This document shows, piece by piece, positions 16,986 through 25,126 of a stretch of 64,000 nt of DNA (position 1 is its first letter; the number at the start of each line of letters is the position of its first letter). Both the position numbers and the translations under genes were made by a program. Source of the stretch: WTJO01 sp965660165. Its GTDB lineage: Bacteria; Pseudomonadota; Alphaproteobacteria; Puniceispirillales; Puniceispirillaceae. Under the pieces are notes generated by a model. It was not told where the DNA came from, made no database searches, and worked only from the letters and a program-made list of their open reading frames with translations. The stretch spans positions 1 to 64,000 of the forward strand of contig CBFHYU010000005.1 in NCBI GenBank assembly GCA_965660165.1, in the 5' to 3' direction.

Positions 16986-18233
16986 ATGACGATGAACCCA
17001 TTTGATGGCGCACAATCATCTTCTATTGATTTGAACAGCCTTGCCGAAACATATGGCACACCGCTTTATGTCTATTCTGCTGAAGGCTTTATCGCCTCTT
17101 ATACGGGTTTTGCACAAAGCCTGTCCGAACTTGATAGCCATATTCATTTTGCGGTGAAAGCCAATAGTGCGCTTGGCGTGCTAAAGATTCTGGCAACTCA
17201 GGGGGCAGGGGCTGATATTGTGTCTTATGGCGAGATGAAGCGTGCCATGATGGCAGGGATTCCCGCTGAAAAAATCGTATTTTCAGGCGTAGGCAAAACA
17301 GATGCTGAAATCACCAGCGCCTTACAAGATGGTATTGGCCAGATAAATGCCGAATCTGCCTCAGAAATAGATCATATTATCGCAATTGCAGAACAGCTAG
17401 ATGTTATTGCGCCTGTCTGTTTGCGGGTGAATGTCAATGTTGACCCAAAAAGCCATGCAAAAATATCAACTGGTCAGCGTTCTACAAAATTCGGAATCCC
17501 CGTAGAGGATGGGCAGGCAGAAATTCTCTATCAAAAAATCTGTCAGCATCCGCATATTGCACCAATGGGACTTGCTGTGCATATTGGCTCGCAACTTACA
17601 GACCTTGCGCCATTTGAGATCGCCTATACAGAATTACTCACCCTTGCAGACAGGCTAAGACAGGCTGGTTTTGACGTGCCAGGACTTGATCTAGGCGGCG
17701 GGCTAGGCATTGATTATACAGATCATAACCCTGTTGATTTTGAATCCTATGGCAGGATGGTAACACGTATTTTCGGTAATCGCGGCTATCGGCTTGGCTT
17801 TGAGCCTGGTAGGTCAATCGCCGCAGATAATGGGGTGTTACTGACAAAAGTTATTTTCATCAAAAATGGCGGGGATAAGCGGTTTGTGATTGTAGATGCG
17901 GCAATGAATGATCTGCTTAGGCCAACCCTGTATGACGCCTATCATGATATTGAGTCTGTTAGCCCGCGTGCGCCTCATCCGCTTTTGGCAGATATTGTAG
18001 GGCCTGTCTGTGAAACAGGTGACTATCTGGGGCTAGGACGCGCTCTGCCTGATGTCAAAGAAGGTGATATTTTGGTGGTAAAGTCAGCTGGCGCATATGG
18101 TGCGGTGATGATGTCTAACTATAATACCCGCCCTGAATCTGCTGAAATTATGCTTGAAGGAAGCAAGGTGCATCTGTTGCGGCCGCGCCGTAGCATAGAC
18201 CAGATGCTGGCATTAGAACATCTTCCAGACTGA
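16986..18233 (+). CDS. lysA: Diaminopimelate decarboxylase
   Basis: PLP enzyme that makes L-lysine from meso-diaminopimelate. I see the Schiff-base lysine in HFAVKANSALG (Lys58 from this start), IVSYGEM, HIGSQL, the phosphate-binding LDLGGGLGIDY, GFEPGRSI and the active-site cysteine in VCETGDYLG. The frame is open from a GTG at 16977, but ATG 16986 has AAAAGGG at the right distance. That gives 415 residues. It lies 14 bases after the small lipoprotein gene and so is probably in the argH transcript. Confidence 0.96.
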   Translation: MTMNPFDGAQSSSIDLNSLAETYGTPLYVYSAEGFIASYTGFAQSLSELDSHIHFAVKANSALGVLKILATQGAGADIVSYGEMKRAMMAGIPAEKIVFSGVGKTDAEITSALQDGIGQINAESASEIDHIIAIAEQLDVIAPVCLRVNVNVDPKSHAKISTGQRSTKFGIPVEDGQAEILYQKICQHPHIAPMGLAVHIGSQLTDLAPFEIAYTELLTLADRLRQAGFDVPGLDLGGGLGIDYTDHNPVDFESYGRMVTRIFGNRGYRLGFEPGRSIAADNGVLLTKVIFIKNGGDKRFVIVDAAMNDLLRPTLYDAYHDIESVSPRAPHPLLADIVGPVCETGDYLGLGRALPDVKEGDILVVKSAGAYGAVMMSNYNTRPESAEIMLEGSKVHLLRPRRSIDQMLALEHLPD

Positions 18234-18259
18234 TCCTACAGACAGGCTAGCGATAGTCG

Positions 18260-18856
18260 CTAACGGGTAAGGATATCATGAGATACGGGGGTTACAACCA
18301 CTTGGGCATTATCTGCATTATCAACTTCAATCTGAAGAAAAAAGGCTGAAACCTGGCCTGCCTTAATCACCTTATCTTCAGGCATAATGCGCTCAGTGCC
18401 AAGCAATTCACCTGATTCAGATAGAATCTTCACCTCAAGAGACGCGGCATGAGAGGTGAGGTGATAGGTATTTTTCAACTGCCCCCTAATCCGCAGAATA
18501 TTGCTCTGATAATCTGCTGACAGATTTTCAACCTGAAGCACAGACAAATTAGGCAAAATTGGCAAGCCTGCAAATTGATAGGCTGAAATCAGCTGGGGAT
18601 GGGCGGCGGTAAGCGGCCCTCTGAACGCAAATAGCACAGTGCATATCACAGCCAGCAACATCAATGTCACAGCAGGCAGACGAAGCCGCCTAAATACATC
18701 GCCAAGCAACCTGTTGCTATCTTCACCAGCCCTAGCGTGAGGGTCAACATACCAGACATGCTGACACACAGAACACCGAACTTGCTGGCCAGAGGGAGCG
18801 ATAGCGCCATCATCAATCCGAAAGATTGTTTGACATTCACCACATGTCAGCAACAT
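18260..18856 (-). CDS. Zinc-ribbon (MJ0042-type) membrane protein
   Basis: 198 residues. The first 38 form a zinc ribbon with CGEC at residues 5-8 and CSVC at 28-31, of the MJ0042 finger type. One transmembrane helix follows at about 60-77, then a periplasmic domain of about 120 residues resembling the DUF3426 region. Such proteins commonly sit beside ftsE-ftsX in alphaproteobacteria, with the finger in the cytoplasm. Here neither ftsE nor ftsX is present next to it. Function unknown. Its stop codon is within a short hairpin (18248-18262) shared with the end of the lysA region. Confidence 0.82.
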   Translation of the reverse strand: MLLTCGECQTIFRIDDGAIAPSGQQVRCSVCQHVWYVDPHARAGEDSNRLLGDVFRRLRLPAVTLMLLAVICTVLFAFRGPLTAAHPQLISAYQFAGLPILPNLSVLQVENLSADYQSNILRIRGQLKNTYHLTSHAASLEVKILSESGELLGTERIMPEDKVIKAGQVSAFFLQIEVDNADNAQVVVTPVSHDILTR

Positions 18857-18991
18857 AAGATATTTCCTATTTTATTCACCATTACTTGAGCATTATCGAT
18901 ATGTTGGTTACTGTCTGCTTATGAATATGCATAATCCATCAGCATGATGATTGCCAGAATTAAAGCTGTTTAATGCCGTATATTTGGTCAC

Positions 18992-19609
18992 ATGAAAGTC
19001 TTGTCGCTTCAACATAAATATATCAATAGGGCACTATCTGTGCTGATAGCTATCGGATGTATCGCTGGTCTGTTTCAGCATTTTGTGCTGACCCTGCCTC
19101 ATCCGCCTGATATGCCGCCACATCAGATTGACGGGATTGTAGTTGCAACAGGTGGGCAGGGGCGCATTGATACAGGGCTGACGCTATTATCAGATACCCG
19201 CGCAGCCACCATGCTTATTACTGGCGTTGGCACAGATGCCAACAAACATAGTTTGGCGTTAGCCCTGTCATTATCAGATGACGCGCTAGCATTATTTACC
19301 TGTTGTGTAGATATTGACAGCACCGCACAGGATACTGCTGGAAACGCCCATGCGGCAGCGAAATGGGCAGCGGAAAACAACCTTACTCATCTGTTACTCG
19401 TTACAGCAAATTATCATATGCCACGTGCTAAGCTTGCCTTTTTGCGGCATCAGCTATTTAGCTCAGACACATCAGGGGTTCAGCTTTCTTACTGGCCTGT
19501 GATTCCAGAAGATCTAATGCAAACACGCTGGTATACAAGCTGGGCTCAAATAAAGCTGTTAGGGCGAGAATTTGCAAAATATACGCTTGCCCAACTTCAC
19601 ATAATTTAG
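18992..19609 (+). CDS. YdcF family (DUF218) protein
   Basis: 205 residues with an N-terminal membrane anchor (about 12-32) and a DUF218 domain starting at GIVVATGGQGRIDTG. The family acidic/Asn residues and the later TANYHMPRA motif are present. DUF218 proteins include YdcF and the ElyC/SanA envelope factors. They are implicated in cell-wall or polysaccharide-related functions, with no agreed reaction. Divergent from the zinc-ribbon gene and convergent with tyrA. Its stop codon sits inside a perfect 8-bp hairpin (19603-19623). Confidence 0.85.
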   Translation: MKVLSLQHKYINRALSVLIAIGCIAGLFQHFVLTLPHPPDMPPHQIDGIVVATGGQGRIDTGLTLLSDTRAATMLITGVGTDANKHSLALALSLSDDALALFTCCVDIDSTAQDTAGNAHAAAKWAAENNLTHLLLVTANYHMPRAKLAFLRHQLFSSDTSGVQLSYWPVIPEDLMQTRWYTSWAQIKLLGREFAKYTLAQLHII

Positions 19610-19623
19610 GCCATTCCTAAATT
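19603..19623. terminator. Hairpin at the convergent ends of ydcF-like and tyrA genes
   Basis: AATTTAGG (19603-19610) pairs perfectly with CCTAAATT (19616-19623) around a 5-base loop and includes the YdcF stop codon. It is AT-rich and has no T run, so true terminator function is uncertain. Confidence 0.4.
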
Positions 19624-19643
19624 AGATATGCATAATGAGGGCG

Positions 19644-20525
19644 CTAGCTATCTTGCCCTAGATCAATAATGGAACGCCTTATCGCCCGTGTGCGGGTGAA
19701 TAAATCGAATAATTTATCTGTTTCTTTCCAGCGTATTGCGCGTTGCAGATAGCTTAGGTCTTCGGTAAAACGTTGCAGCATCTCAAGCACAGCTTCATCA
19801 TTATTGATAAACACATCACGCCACATGGTGGGATCAGACGCTGCAATGCGGGTAAAATCCCTAAAGCCAGATGCAGAATATTTAATCACATCTTCTTTAA
19901 GATCGGTTTCAAGATCAACTGCGGTTCCCACGATTGTATAGGCGATTAGATGCGGCAGATGCGAGGTGATTGCCAGCACCCTGTCATGATACTCTGTATC
20001 CATAAATTCGACCATTGCCCCAAGCGCACTTAAAAATCCTGCAAGCCTGTCTATCTGTACTTGGGCATTACCGTTTGGCAAAATAAGCCAATATCGTTTT
20101 TCAAACAGGCTTGCAAAGCCAGAGGCAGGACCAGAAAATTCTGTACCTGCAAGCGGATGGCTGGGGATAAAGTGACAATCAGACGGCACCAATGGCGATA
20201 TATCCCTAATCACAGATCGTTTGGTTGAACCTGTATCTGTGATCACCGTATCTGGCATTAGACTATCTGCCAGCTCGCCCATCACCTCTGACATTGCGCC
20301 AACAGGCACGGCTAGCACAACAAGCTCTGCCTTGCGCACCGCATCAAGCGCACTGTCATGAATTTCCGAGCCAAGCCCAAGCTGTTTTGCTTCTGCCCTG
20401 ACATTCGGATCACGGTCATACAGGCTGACATATGTATCAGGCAAAATGCGTTTTGTGGCCAGTGCCAAAGAGCTTCCAATCAGGCCAATCCCGATAATGG
20501 CAATATGATTATAGGGCTGTGTCAT
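19644..20525 (-). CDS. tyrA: Prephenate/arogenate dehydrogenase
   Basis: NAD(P)-dependent oxidative decarboxylation on the way to tyrosine. The 293-residue protein has the Rossmann loop IIGIGLIGSSLALATKR near the N-terminus, the PSHPLAGTEFSG segment with the conserved His that binds substrate, and the all-helical C-terminal domain. It lacks a C-terminal ACT regulatory domain. It lies 23 bases downstream of hisC on the same strand. Whether the substrate is prephenate or arogenate cannot be read from the sequence. Confidence 0.94.
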   Translation of the reverse strand: MTQPYNHIAIIGIGLIGSSLALATKRILPDTYVSLYDRDPNVRAEAKQLGLGSEIHDSALDAVRKAELVVLAVPVGAMSEVMGELADSLMPDTVITDTGSTKRSVIRDISPLVPSDCHFIPSHPLAGTEFSGPASGFASLFEKRYWLILPNGNAQVQIDRLAGFLSALGAMVEFMDTEYHDRVLAITSHLPHLIAYTIVGTAVDLETDLKEDVIKYSASGFRDFTRIAASDPTMWRDVFINNDEAVLEMLQRFTEDLSYLQRAIRWKETDKLFDLFTRTRAIRRSIIDLGQDS

Positions 20526-20548
20526 TGCGCGTTTCTGCCACTTTTCTT

Positions 20549-21655
20549 TTATTTGTCAGAGCCTAGACATAGGCTGATAAAGCTGGATTTTACCTGTTGC
20601 ATTTCTGCATCTGTTCCCATGCTCATCCGAAGATAATTATCTAGACCATAGGGGGTCATTGTGCGAAGCAAAATACCTTGCTTTGCCAGTGTTTTTGCCG
20701 CTTCATCTGCCGTCAGATGAGGCAAATTATCAAAGCCGATAAGCAGGAAATTTGTAACAGACGGGATAATTTCAAGCCCAAGCTGGCGCAAGAAATCTGT
20801 CATTTCTGCAATCCATTTTTCATTATGGGCAATAGATAACGCCTGAAACTCAGTATCGTTAACAGCGATTATACCAGCTTGCTGGGCGGCACTATTTACC
20901 GAAAATGGCCCTCTGATAGACCCAATCGTTGTCAGAATATGCTCAGGGCAATAGGCCCAGCCAAGCCGAAATGCGGCCAGACCATGCAGTTTTGAGAATG
21001 TGCGTGTCATCACCACATTGTCAAATTCTTCAACCATCCGAGCCGCTTCATCTGAAAATGTATCATCCAGATATTCTGCATATGCCCAGTCCAGCACCAG
21101 CAAAACATCTTCTGGCAACCCTGCATGAAGCCGCCTAACCTCATCCATCGAGATAATTGTACCTGTTGGATTATTTGGATTAACCAGAAACACCATTTTG
21201 GTGTGTGGTGTTACTGCCGCCAGCAAGTTATCGACACTGACTGTCATCCCCTCATCAGCTGCTGCTATTGGAACTCCGCCAGCAATATGCACTGCTTGCG
21301 GTATTACCAAAAATGCATATTGGCTATGTACAACCTCGTCACCCTGTTCAAGATATCCCATTGTGAGCAATGCGATTAGCTCGTCAGACCCGTTTGAGGT
21401 AATAATCTTATCTGCATCCAGCCGATATCTGGCGGCAATAGCCTGATTTAACTCAGCACTTTGGATCTCAGGATAACGATGCGGCTCAAACCCCGCCCTA
21501 TCAAGAAAAGACAGCACCTTTGGTGACGGCCCTAGCGCACCCTCATTCGCTGATAATCTTATCAACTCTGCCTGTTCTGTCTCGCCAAAAGACGGGCGAT
21601 AGGTCAGAAGTGATTGCACCGATTGCTTTGGTTGCGGTCGTCTCGCTTGCGTCAT
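20549..21655 (-). CDS. hisC: Histidinol-phosphate / aromatic aminotransferase
   Basis: Class I/II PLP aminotransferase. Residues visible are the SANEGALGPSPK start, NPNNPTGT (160-167), YAEY, the Schiff-base lysine Lys222 in TFSKLHGLAAFRLGW and the later arginine region. The family converts imidazole-acetol phosphate to histidinol phosphate. In alphaproteobacteria the copy next to tyrA often also transaminates prephenate or phenylpyruvate-type acids, which is likely here. It is followed by tyrA and preceded by a chorismate mutase, all on the minus strand. Confidence 0.93.
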   Translation of the reverse strand: MTQARRPQPKQSVQSLLTYRPSFGETEQAELIRLSANEGALGPSPKVLSFLDRAGFEPHRYPEIQSAELNQAIAARYRLDADKIITSNGSDELIALLTMGYLEQGDEVVHSQYAFLVIPQAVHIAGGVPIAAADEGMTVSVDNLLAAVTPHTKMVFLVNPNNPTGTIISMDEVRRLHAGLPEDVLLVLDWAYAEYLDDTFSDEAARMVEEFDNVVMTRTFSKLHGLAAFRLGWAYCPEHILTTIGSIRGPFSVNSAAQQAGIIAVNDTEFQALSIAHNEKWIAEMTDFLRQLGLEIIPSVTNFLLIGFDNLPHLTADEAAKTLAKQGILLRTMTPYGLDNYLRMSMGTDAEMQQVKSSFISLCLGSDK

Positions 21656-21699
21656 GGATTATCCTCTAAGATAAAGGGCTGGCCAATTAAAACCCTGTA

Positions 21700-21726
21700 A
21701 TATTATGTCAGCGCTAGCCCCGTCAA
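21700..21726 (-). promoter_or_regulatory. Candidate sigma70-type promoter for hisC-tyrA
   Basis: On the minus strand TTGACG (21726-21721) is followed after 15 bases by TAATAT (21705-21700). It lies in the 105-base gap between the chorismate mutase and hisC. The spacing is shorter than the ideal 17, so this is a candidate only. Confidence 0.35.
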
Positions 21727-21760
21727 TATTATTATCAGGCTTGTGCCAGCCCAAATGCCG

Positions 21761-22444
21761 CTAAATACGCGCATAACGGCCAAGATAGTGCCAGCTCTCA
21801 GCCTGTTCTGATAGCTCTGATTGATAGGTTTGTGCTGGCTTGAACAGAATCTTACCTGTCTGCTTGTCCTGCAAGACCACTATATCATGGGCAGTATTAT
21901 CTGTGGGGGTGCAGGCAATAACAAAGCTTGAGATAGCACCCAAATCAAGGCTGTTGGATGAAATGCTAGCAATAATCTGAGCCTTTTTAGTTGCGATAAT
22001 ATCAGGCGCAATCTGGACAAGCTCATCTGAGCTTACCAGCGCAATATCAGCAGTGCCTGCCAGCACGCAAGACAACAGCGCAGAGGCGTCTTGTTGGGGG
22101 GGATGCACAATAAATTGCCCTGCTGCTAGACCTAGCGCATCTGCAAAACAGCTTTGTGTGCTAACAACCGAAAAATCTGGCTTTTGTAATGCGATGCTTG
22201 CCGAAATGATCACCCGCCATAATCCGCCCACAAACTCAAATGGAAGGGTGCCTTTCTGCTCTGCCAGTCTGGCAAACATCTCAGCTTCTCTGCCAGGCCG
22301 AAATATGGCTTCATCAGAGCCTTTTGCCCTGCTAACTTCAGCAGATAATGCCATCCGATCTTTTATCAATGCGAGCAGTTCAGCATCAATTTGATCAATT
22401 TTTTGACGTATCGTTGCAAGCTGTTCATCCTGCATCACTGACAT
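21761..22444 (-). CDS. Chorismate mutase (AroQ) with degenerate prephenate dehydratase-like tail
   Basis: Residues about 5-95 form an AroQ-type chorismate mutase helix bundle (IRQKIDQIDAELLALIKDRM, AEVSRAKG, FRPGREAEMFARL). The remaining ~130 residues do not form a recognised complete domain. The stretch ALLSCVLAGTADIALVSSDE and the later SSFVIACTP resemble the prephenate dehydratase fold, in which a TRF motif is catalytic; here it reads SSF. So I expect mutase activity but probably not dehydratase activity. It lies upstream of hisC-tyrA in the aromatic cluster, and its start overlaps the end of the methyltransferase gene by 10 bases. Confidence 0.83.
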   Translation of the reverse strand: MSVMQDEQLATIRQKIDQIDAELLALIKDRMALSAEVSRAKGSDEAIFRPGREAEMFARLAEQKGTLPFEFVGGLWRVIISASIALQKPDFSVVSTQSCFADALGLAAGQFIVHPPQQDASALLSCVLAGTADIALVSSDELVQIAPDIIATKKAQIIASISSNSLDLGAISSFVIACTPTDNTAHDIVVLQDKQTGKILFKPAQTYQSELSEQAESWHYLGRYARI

Positions 22445-23199
22445 CTTCCTATTCTTTTATAATCATCTGCCGCCAGACCGGCAGGTACCATCTTGCCTAG
22501 ACTAAATCGGCGCCGAGAGTAAGCATAATTTGACTTGAGCGGAGCGTATAGTCTTTTTCTTGCCTGAATCAGCAGAACTGCCTGTTGATGATATCTGGCC
22601 GTGCCGACAAATCGTGACAGCTTGCCGTTGGATGACCCCGCATGATATCGGCTATGACGCATCTGCACAATATCAAGTCCTGCATCTGCCATCATCTTGA
22701 TAATCTGGGACTTTGCCAGAAAAGCATTCGCCCGCAACGCAGGCGCCCGCTTGGATAGCGGTAATGTTCGCATCTTCTGCGCCCAAAACCAACGCCGATA
22801 AGGGCAGATAACCAAGATAGTACCAGCAGGGTCTAGCACCCGCACCGCCTCTTCCAAAAAACCCTCTGGCTTGTCAAGACTGGCAAAATCATGATGTATC
22901 AATAAATAGTGCACAGCGTCATGTGCTATTGGCCAAAATCCGCTATCAATGATAGCGACCGTCTGGCTGGCAGAAGGCGTGATATCATCTGTAGCCAGAA
23001 ACAAAATATCCTCAAGCCAGCCCATATTGCCAAATAGCTGGCCACATGCCAGATATCGCGATTGCGGATTTCTGTTTTCTGCCATCCATTCAGGACAAAG
23101 GCTAGCAAGAACATTCAGGGGCAGATACCGCCTATCTTGCAGACCTGATTCGCCTGTCCGGTCATTAGCCTGTTTGCCTGCGTTAAACAAACATGTCAT
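22435..23199 (-). CDS. Class I SAM-dependent methyltransferase-like protein
   Basis: 254 residues. The C-terminal half (EAVRVLDPAGTILVICPYRRWFWAQ) matches the methyltransferase fold, most closely a family often found next to the glyoxalase gene gloB. Motif I, normally DxGxGxG, is degenerate here (YLACGQLFGN), as is typical of that family. The substrate is unknown. The gene runs into the chorismate mutase with a 10-base overlap, so they are probably co-transcribed; gloB is not nearby. Confidence 0.75.
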   Translation of the reverse strand: MTCLFNAGKQANDRTGESGLQDRRYLPLNVLASLCPEWMAENRNPQSRYLACGQLFGNMGWLEDILFLATDDITPSASQTVAIIDSGFWPIAHDAVHYLLIHHDFASLDKPEGFLEEAVRVLDPAGTILVICPYRRWFWAQKMRTLPLSKRAPALRANAFLAKSQIIKMMADAGLDIVQMRHSRYHAGSSNGKLSRFVGTARYHQQAVLLIQARKRLYAPLKSNYAYSRRRFSLGKMVPAGLAADDYKRIGRCQ

Positions 23200-23270
23200 C
23201 CTTTCTTATTCTTCTCAGAAAGCATGGGCCCCTACTAAATTTCCATGAAATTCTGCCAGCCCCCTAGCCG

Positions 23271-23296
23271 TCTAATCATAAGCCATCTAATCATAA
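23271..23296. repeat. Short direct repeat
   Basis: TCTAATCATAA occurs at 23271-23281 and again at 23286-23296, separated by 4 bases, in the gap between the methyltransferase gene and phaR. It may be a small slippage duplication. Confidence 0.45.
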
Positions 23297-23428
23297 TAGC
23301 CCCTCGCAAAAAAGACTAGCATTGATATCTAAACACATAGCCATGATAGCTATTTTATGTTGCACTGCACCAAAATAGCCTGCTAGCCTGTAGCCGCGCA
23401 CTTGCCACCACAGATAGATTCCAGTGAT

Positions 23429-23890
23429 ATGATATTGATCAAAAAATATGCGAATAGGCGTCTATATGACACCTCAAATTCGTCTTATATTACCTTGCCA
23501 GAATGTGCTGATATCCTCAGAACATCACAGCAGGTTCAGATAATTGATGCCAAAACAAACCAAGATATTACCGTCCTTGTGATGATTCAGATCATCATGG
23601 AATGTGAACAACAGCGCCAGATTCTGCCTGTTAATGCGCTACGACAAATTATCAAAGCCTATGACAGCCAGTCAGCTAGCCTGCTGGCTAGCCATCTTGA
23701 GCGTGCCATGTCATCTTTTGCCCATCAGCATCTAACAAATAAGCCCGTGCAAACCGTCCAAAAGGCGCACAACCAAGCTGACACAGACCAACCCATAGAC
23801 AGCAACGCGATAGGGGCTGAAAAACGGGCTTTGCTAGAACAGCTTCGCGAGGAAATGATGCAGCTTAGCAGGCGTATTGACCAGCTATAG
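23429..23890 (+). CDS. phaR: PhaR-type polyhydroxyalkanoate synthesis repressor
   Basis: DNA-binding regulator related to PhaR, which binds PHA and controls phasin and synthase genes. The conserved N-terminal domain reads ILIKKYANRRLYDTSNSSYI, followed by IIDAKTNQDIT and a C-terminal coiled part (RALLEQLREEMMQLSRRIDQL). The open frame begins at TTG 23402. I use ATG 23429, which gives 153 residues; neither has a clear ribosome binding site. No phaC synthase or phasin gene is in the window. Confidence 0.87.
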   Translation: MILIKKYANRRLYDTSNSSYITLPECADILRTSQQVQIIDAKTNQDITVLVMIQIIMECEQQRQILPVNALRQIIKAYDSQSASLLASHLERAMSSFAHQHLTNKPVQTVQKAHNQADTDQPIDSNAIGAEKRALLEQLREEMMQLSRRIDQL

Positions 23891-23901
23891 GGCAGTCCCA
23901 T

Positions 23902-24267
23902 TTACTCTAGACTGGATAGCTTATAGCTTGCGCAATCTACATCTTTATAAATATCAGGCTTTGAGGTTTGCACAGACAGCCCCGTAACAGATTTCATCTT
24001 CGACACAGCATCAAAAATGCGTCTGGCAAGTGTTTCCTGAAGGTCAAAATGCTGGCTGGTGGCGATTGAGATAACTGATTCTCTAACCTCGTCATAATTT
24101 AGGGCATCTTCGATATTATCTGCTTGAGGTTCATGTTCAGGATCGAGCAGAATTTCCAGATCAACCAATATCCGCTGAGGTGTCTGGCGCTCAAATTCAT
24201 GAATGCCAATCGAACAATTTGTCTCAATACCTGTCATCACAAACCGTCTTGATATTCTGAATGTCAT
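23902..24267 (-). CDS. folB: Dihydroneopterin aldolase
   Basis: Folate-pathway enzyme that splits dihydroneopterin to 6-hydroxymethyl-dihydropterin and glycolaldehyde. The 121-residue protein shows the family pattern: GIHEFERQTPQRILVDLEI, the active-site NYDEV and the QETLARRIFD helix, then VQTSKPDIYKDVD. The length is normal. The start codon overlaps the stop of the upstream SDR gene by 4 bases (ATGA), so the two form a translationally coupled pterin pair. Confidence 0.92.
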   Translation of the reverse strand: MTFRISRRFVMTGIETNCSIGIHEFERQTPQRILVDLEILLDPEHEPQADNIEDALNYDEVRESVISIATSQHFDLQETLARRIFDAVSKMKSVTGLSVQTSKPDIYKDVDCASYKLSSLE

Positions 24268-25046
24268 GTCTGAATTTCCTCGTAAAAGGCTACATCACGA
24301 GCCTGTGGTTGCAGATGCGCGCCCCCATCTAGCACGATTACCTCACCAGTCATAGACCTGCTAGATAGAATCAACTGCATGGCAGCGACAATTTCTGATA
24401 TTTCAGCGCCCTGCCCAAGTAAATTTCGCTTGTGAGACTGTTTGAATTCTGCATCTGTCTGGCCACCCGATGGCAAGGTTATGCCTGGTGCAATGCCATT
24501 TACACGCATCTTTGGCGCATAGGCCTGCGCTGCTATTTGATTAAGGCATAATAATGCAGATTTTGATAAGGTATAGCTGAAATAATCTGGATTCATGCCA
24601 AATAATTTTGCATCTAAGATATTGATTACACAACCTTTCTGGCCAGCTTCAAGCTGCTGGTAACATAGCTTTGTGAGCAGGGCAGGGGCAGATAAATTCA
24701 CTGTCATATGCTCAGCAATAGACGCAAATTCCACTGTTTGTGCATCATCATAGCGAAATAAAGAGGCATTATTGACCAGCGCTGTGACGGTACCATGTTT
24801 TGTGGCAGTCTCCATCAAAGCGATTACATCTGCTTCTGAAGATAGATCAGCTGCAATAAGCGTTACCTTGCCGCCTCGCGTTCTGATGCGTTCAGCCTGT
24901 GCAAGCGCCTGTGCTTCAGAGCGGTGATAATGCAAGATGATATGCCAGCCCTTAGCGGCAAAATAACTGGCTATCTCTGCACCAATCCGCACAGCCGCGC
25001 CAGTGATAAGCATAATGCCAGCCATTGCTTCTTCTTGATTATCCAT
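24264..25046 (-). CDS. Pteridine-reductase-like short-chain dehydrogenase (FolM/PTR1 type)
   Basis: 260-residue SDR. The cofactor loop is TGAAVRIG at about residues 15-22, with Arg in place of the usual Gly, as in PTR1/FolM and indicating NADPH. The usual catalytic serine position is Asp145 (NILDAKLFG), and Tyr158 and Lys162 (YTLSK) complete the active site; this Asp-Tyr-Lys set is characteristic of pteridine reductases. Translational overlap with folB supports a dihydropterin or dihydromonapterin reductase role. Start could also be Met8 (25025). Confidence 0.85.
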   Translation of the reverse strand: MDNQEEAMAGIMLITGAAVRIGAEIASYFAAKGWHIILHYHRSEAQALAQAERIRTRGGKVTLIAADLSSEADVIALMETATKHGTVTALVNNASLFRYDDAQTVEFASIAEHMTVNLSAPALLTKLCYQQLEAGQKGCVINILDAKLFGMNPDYFSYTLSKSALLCLNQIAAQAYAPKMRVNGIAPGITLPSGGQTDAEFKQSHKRNLLGQGAEISEIVAAMQLILSSRSMTGEVIVLDGGAHLQPQARDVAFYEEIQT

Positions 25047-25126
25047 ACTTAATTTATCCTGAATAGTTAGCCGCTTTATGGTTATACAGCCATTACCGCC
25101 TAGATGGATTGGTTGCTGTTGTCAGG

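Noticed and set aside
18248..18262. Small 6-bp hairpin between lysA and the zinc-ribbon gene as a terminator
   Set aside because: Stem too short and no T run; only mentioned as part of a pattern.
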